Shown here: positions 13,861-14,945 of the stretch, piece by piece
Position numbering within the stretch: the stretch's first letter is position 1
How the letters are laid out: the number at the start of each line of letters is the position of its first letter
NCBI GenBank assembly: GCA_937911855.1
Contig: CALDPK010000117.1
Coordinates: 1 to 14,945 of the forward strand
From: an uncultured Trueperaceae bacterium
GTDB taxonomy: Bacteria > Deinococcota > Deinococci > Deinococcales > Trueperaceae
Direction: 5' to 3'
Length of the DNA: 14,945 nucleotides
Notes under the pieces: model-generated
Databases searched by the model: none
What the model was told of the DNA's origin: nothing
Seen by the model: only the letters and a program-made list of their open reading frames with translations
Position numbers and translations under genes: made by a program

Positions 13861-14892
13861 ATGCGTCCTGCACCGCTGTTCCGCAAAGTCGTAATCGCCG
13901 GGGTGGGCCTGATCGGCGGTTCGATCGGACTCGGGGTCCGGCAGCGCTTCCTGGCTGAAACCGTCATCGGCCTTGACCCCGACCCGGAAGCCCTGGACGC
14001 GGCGCAGTGGACCGGCGTCATCGACGAAACCCACCTTGAAGCGGGTGACTGGCTCAGGGACGCCGACCTGGTGATCCTGGCAGCGCCCGTGCAGAGCCTG
14101 ATCGAGCTGGCCCGGAGCATGGAGCCATGGCTCTCTGACGACGCGATAGTCACCGACGTGGGTGGCGTGAAGCAGGAACTTGTCGAGCAGCTGTCGCACC
14201 TGCGCTTCGTGGGTGGCCACCCCATGGCCGGCAGCGAGCGCAACGGCGTGGTGAACGCGGACGCCGCCCTGCTCGAGAACGCGGTCTGGGTGCTGACGCC
14301 CGTCGCCGCGACTGATCCGGAAGCGTTCGCGAAAGTCCAGGAGTTCGTCACCCAGCTCGGTGCCCGGCCGCTTACGGTCGAGCCGGAACAGCATGACCGC
14401 CTGGTTGCGGCCGTGTCGCACGTGCCGTACCTGACTTCGCTGGCGCTCACGCAGCTGGTGGCGGGTGACACCGATCGCGACCTGATGATGCTGCTGGCCG
14501 CCGGCGGCTTCCGCGACGCGACCCGCGTCGCCGCCTCGGACACCGACCTGTGGCTCGACATCTGCGCCTCCAACCGCGAGGCCATCGTCGCCGTGCTCGA
14601 CGACTACCGCGCAGACATAGCGCGGCGAAACGACCGGGGCGAAGGCGACGAACAGCGCGTGATCGCGCTGGCTCCAGGGCAGATCCTCGTTTTTCCTCAC
14701 ACCGGTGGCGCGCTCGCTCATGGTGATACGCCGCACCTGGGAGGTTCCGGTCTTGCCGCCCATCGCCATGCCCGGCATCTCGATCCGCGCGCTATAGGCC
14801 GTGCCCCGAGGATCGTTGGAGACCTGATTCATCGCCCTGTGAATCAGGTCCAGTTTCTCCGGAGCAATGTCGAGAGAGGGAAACGGGGGTGA
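13861..14892 (+). CDS. tyrA: Prephenate dehydrogenase; C-terminus replaced at a chimeric junction
   Basis: Oxidatively decarboxylates prephenate to 4-hydroxyphenylpyruvate in tyrosine synthesis. From the ATG at 13861, the NAD-binding motif GVGLIGGSIGLG is at residues 14-25, HPMAGSE at 120-126, the catalytic histidine H187 in SHVPY, and the GGFRDATRVAASD helix segment at 215-227. Resemblance ends near residue 251 (base 14613), before the last helices expected of this family. The frame stays open to a TGA at 14890-14892, but those 93 residues are the antisense of a penicillin-binding protein gene on the other strand and resemble nothing in TyrA. Treat 13861-14613 as true tyrA sequence and the rest as an artefact of the join. 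ATG 13852 is an alternative start. Confidence 0.85.
   Translation: MRPAPLFRKVVIAGVGLIGGSIGLGVRQRFLAETVIGLDPDPEALDAAQWTGVIDETHLEAGDWLRDADLVILAAPVQSLIELARSMEPWLSDDAIVTDVGGVKQELVEQLSHLRFVGGHPMAGSERNGVVNADAALLENAVWVLTPVAATDPEAFAKVQEFVTQLGARPLTVEPEQHDRLVAAVSHVPYLTSLALTQLVAGDTDRDLMMLLAAGGFRDATRVAASDTDLWLDICASNREAIVAVLDDYRADIARRNDRGEGDEQRVIALAPGQILVFPHTGGALAHGDTPHLGGSGLAAHRHARHLDPRAIGRAPRIVGDLIHRPVNQVQFLRSNVERGKRG
14590..14613. other. Junction between tyrA and an alphaproteobacterial-type PBP2 fragment
   Basis: These 24 bases read AVLDDYRA on the plus strand, a credible continuation of TyrA, and CAVVVEHG on the minus strand, a conserved PBP2 segment. Left of it the minus strand no longer resembles PBP2 (expected glycine-rich EHGGGG becomes EHGDDG), and right of it the plus strand no longer resembles TyrA. 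It marks a breakpoint at shared sequence. Confidence 0.65.
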
Positions 14893-14945
14893 CGCCGGCG
14901 CTTCCGCCGCATCCTCGGGAGCCGAGGGGCGGAGCAGCGACGGTT
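14590..14945 (-). CDS. mrdA: Penicillin-binding protein 2 transpeptidase, C-terminal fragment (partial, both ends missing)
   Basis: Cell-elongation D,D-transpeptidase that cross-links peptidoglycan in the periplasm. The minus strand is open from the right edge; it reads LDIAPEKLDLIHRAMNQV, then NDPRGTAYSARI, then the KTG box in MAMGGKTGTSQVRRITM (lysine codon at 14752-14754), then KNEDLPW, RDHALFVAFAP and CAVVVEHG. The wording around KTG matches PBP2 of Alphaproteobacteria far better than Deinococcota proteins. An Ala/Pro-rich stretch near 14880-14945 precedes it. PBP2 identity stops at 14590 where the frame enters antisense tyrA; the true last residues are absent. Probably foreign sequence joined in assembly, so it may not belong to the same organism as the rest. 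Confidence 0.75.

Noticed and set aside
13542..14585. 347-codon Ser/Arg-rich minus-strand frame opposite vapC and tyrA
   Set aside because: Antisense to two recognised genes; Ser/Arg/Ala-rich composition is typical of a shadow frame.
13828..14589. Left part of the minus-strand frame that begins as PBP2
   Set aside because: From 14589 leftwards the frame is antisense tyrA with no PBP2 similarity; only 14590-14945 is kept as coding on this strand.
1..14945. CRISPR arrays, tRNA or rRNA genes, insertion sequences and prophage genes
   Set aside because: Looked for on both strands; no spaced direct repeats, clover-leaf sequences, rRNA blocks, transposases or terminal repeats were seen.

Overview
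The window looks like chromosomal core sequence from a high-GC bacterium of the Deinococcota, most like the Truepera/Trueperaceae side. That placement is inferred from protein resemblance (PurA, the branched-chain dehydrogenase subunits) and from a repeated promoter style in which a TANNNT-like -10 box sits 6-8 nt in front of the start codon with no Shine-Dalgarno site, as reported for leaderless genes in Deinococcus. No rRNA, tRNA, insertion sequence or CRISPR array is visible. Coding density is very high and the longest gap between genes is about 218 bp.

Layout. 1-132 is the C-terminal tail of an unidentified plus-strand gene. 179-3607 is a minus-strand operon for a branched-chain 2-oxoacid dehydrogenase (E1 alpha, E1 beta, E2), with no E3 gene in the window. 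A 218-bp divergent region holds repeated GCAGGTGT-type boxes and a stem-loop in the operon leader; from it an MgtC/SapB-DUF4010 membrane protein is read the other way. Citrate synthase follows, converging on a PA0069/SplB-like radical SAM gene. Divergent from that is purA, whose 3' end overlaps a converging CaiB/BaiF CoA-transferase gene. Only 36 bp separate the CoA-transferase start from a divergent nucleoside deaminase gene.

The accessory-looking part is 10600-13835: a solitary MntA-type nucleotidyltransferase with two perfect 10-bp palindromes around its -10 box, a 710-residue fusion of RarA (MgsA) with a methyltransferase-like C-terminal half, and a Phd/VapC toxin-antitoxin pair with its own palindromic operator. 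The small genes use visibly more A/T at third codon positions than the core genes.

Right end. tyrA (prephenate dehydrogenase) begins at 13861 but its recognisable sequence stops near 14613. From about 14590 to the right edge the minus strand encodes the transpeptidase tail of an alphaproteobacterial-type penicillin-binding protein 2, including its KTG motif. The two genes meet tail to tail across a stretch of about 24 bp that reads sensibly as both proteins. This is most simply explained as an assembly chimera, and the last ~330 bp should not be assigned to the same genome without checking.

Functionally, the 2-oxoacid dehydrogenase, citrate synthase and CoA-transferase belong to acyl-CoA and central carbon metabolism, while purA and tyrA are biosynthetic housekeeping genes. 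Nothing in the window forms an obvious new multi-gene system. The most unusual pieces are the RarA fusion flanked by toxin-antitoxin genes, the series of apparently leaderless promoters, and the chimeric junction.
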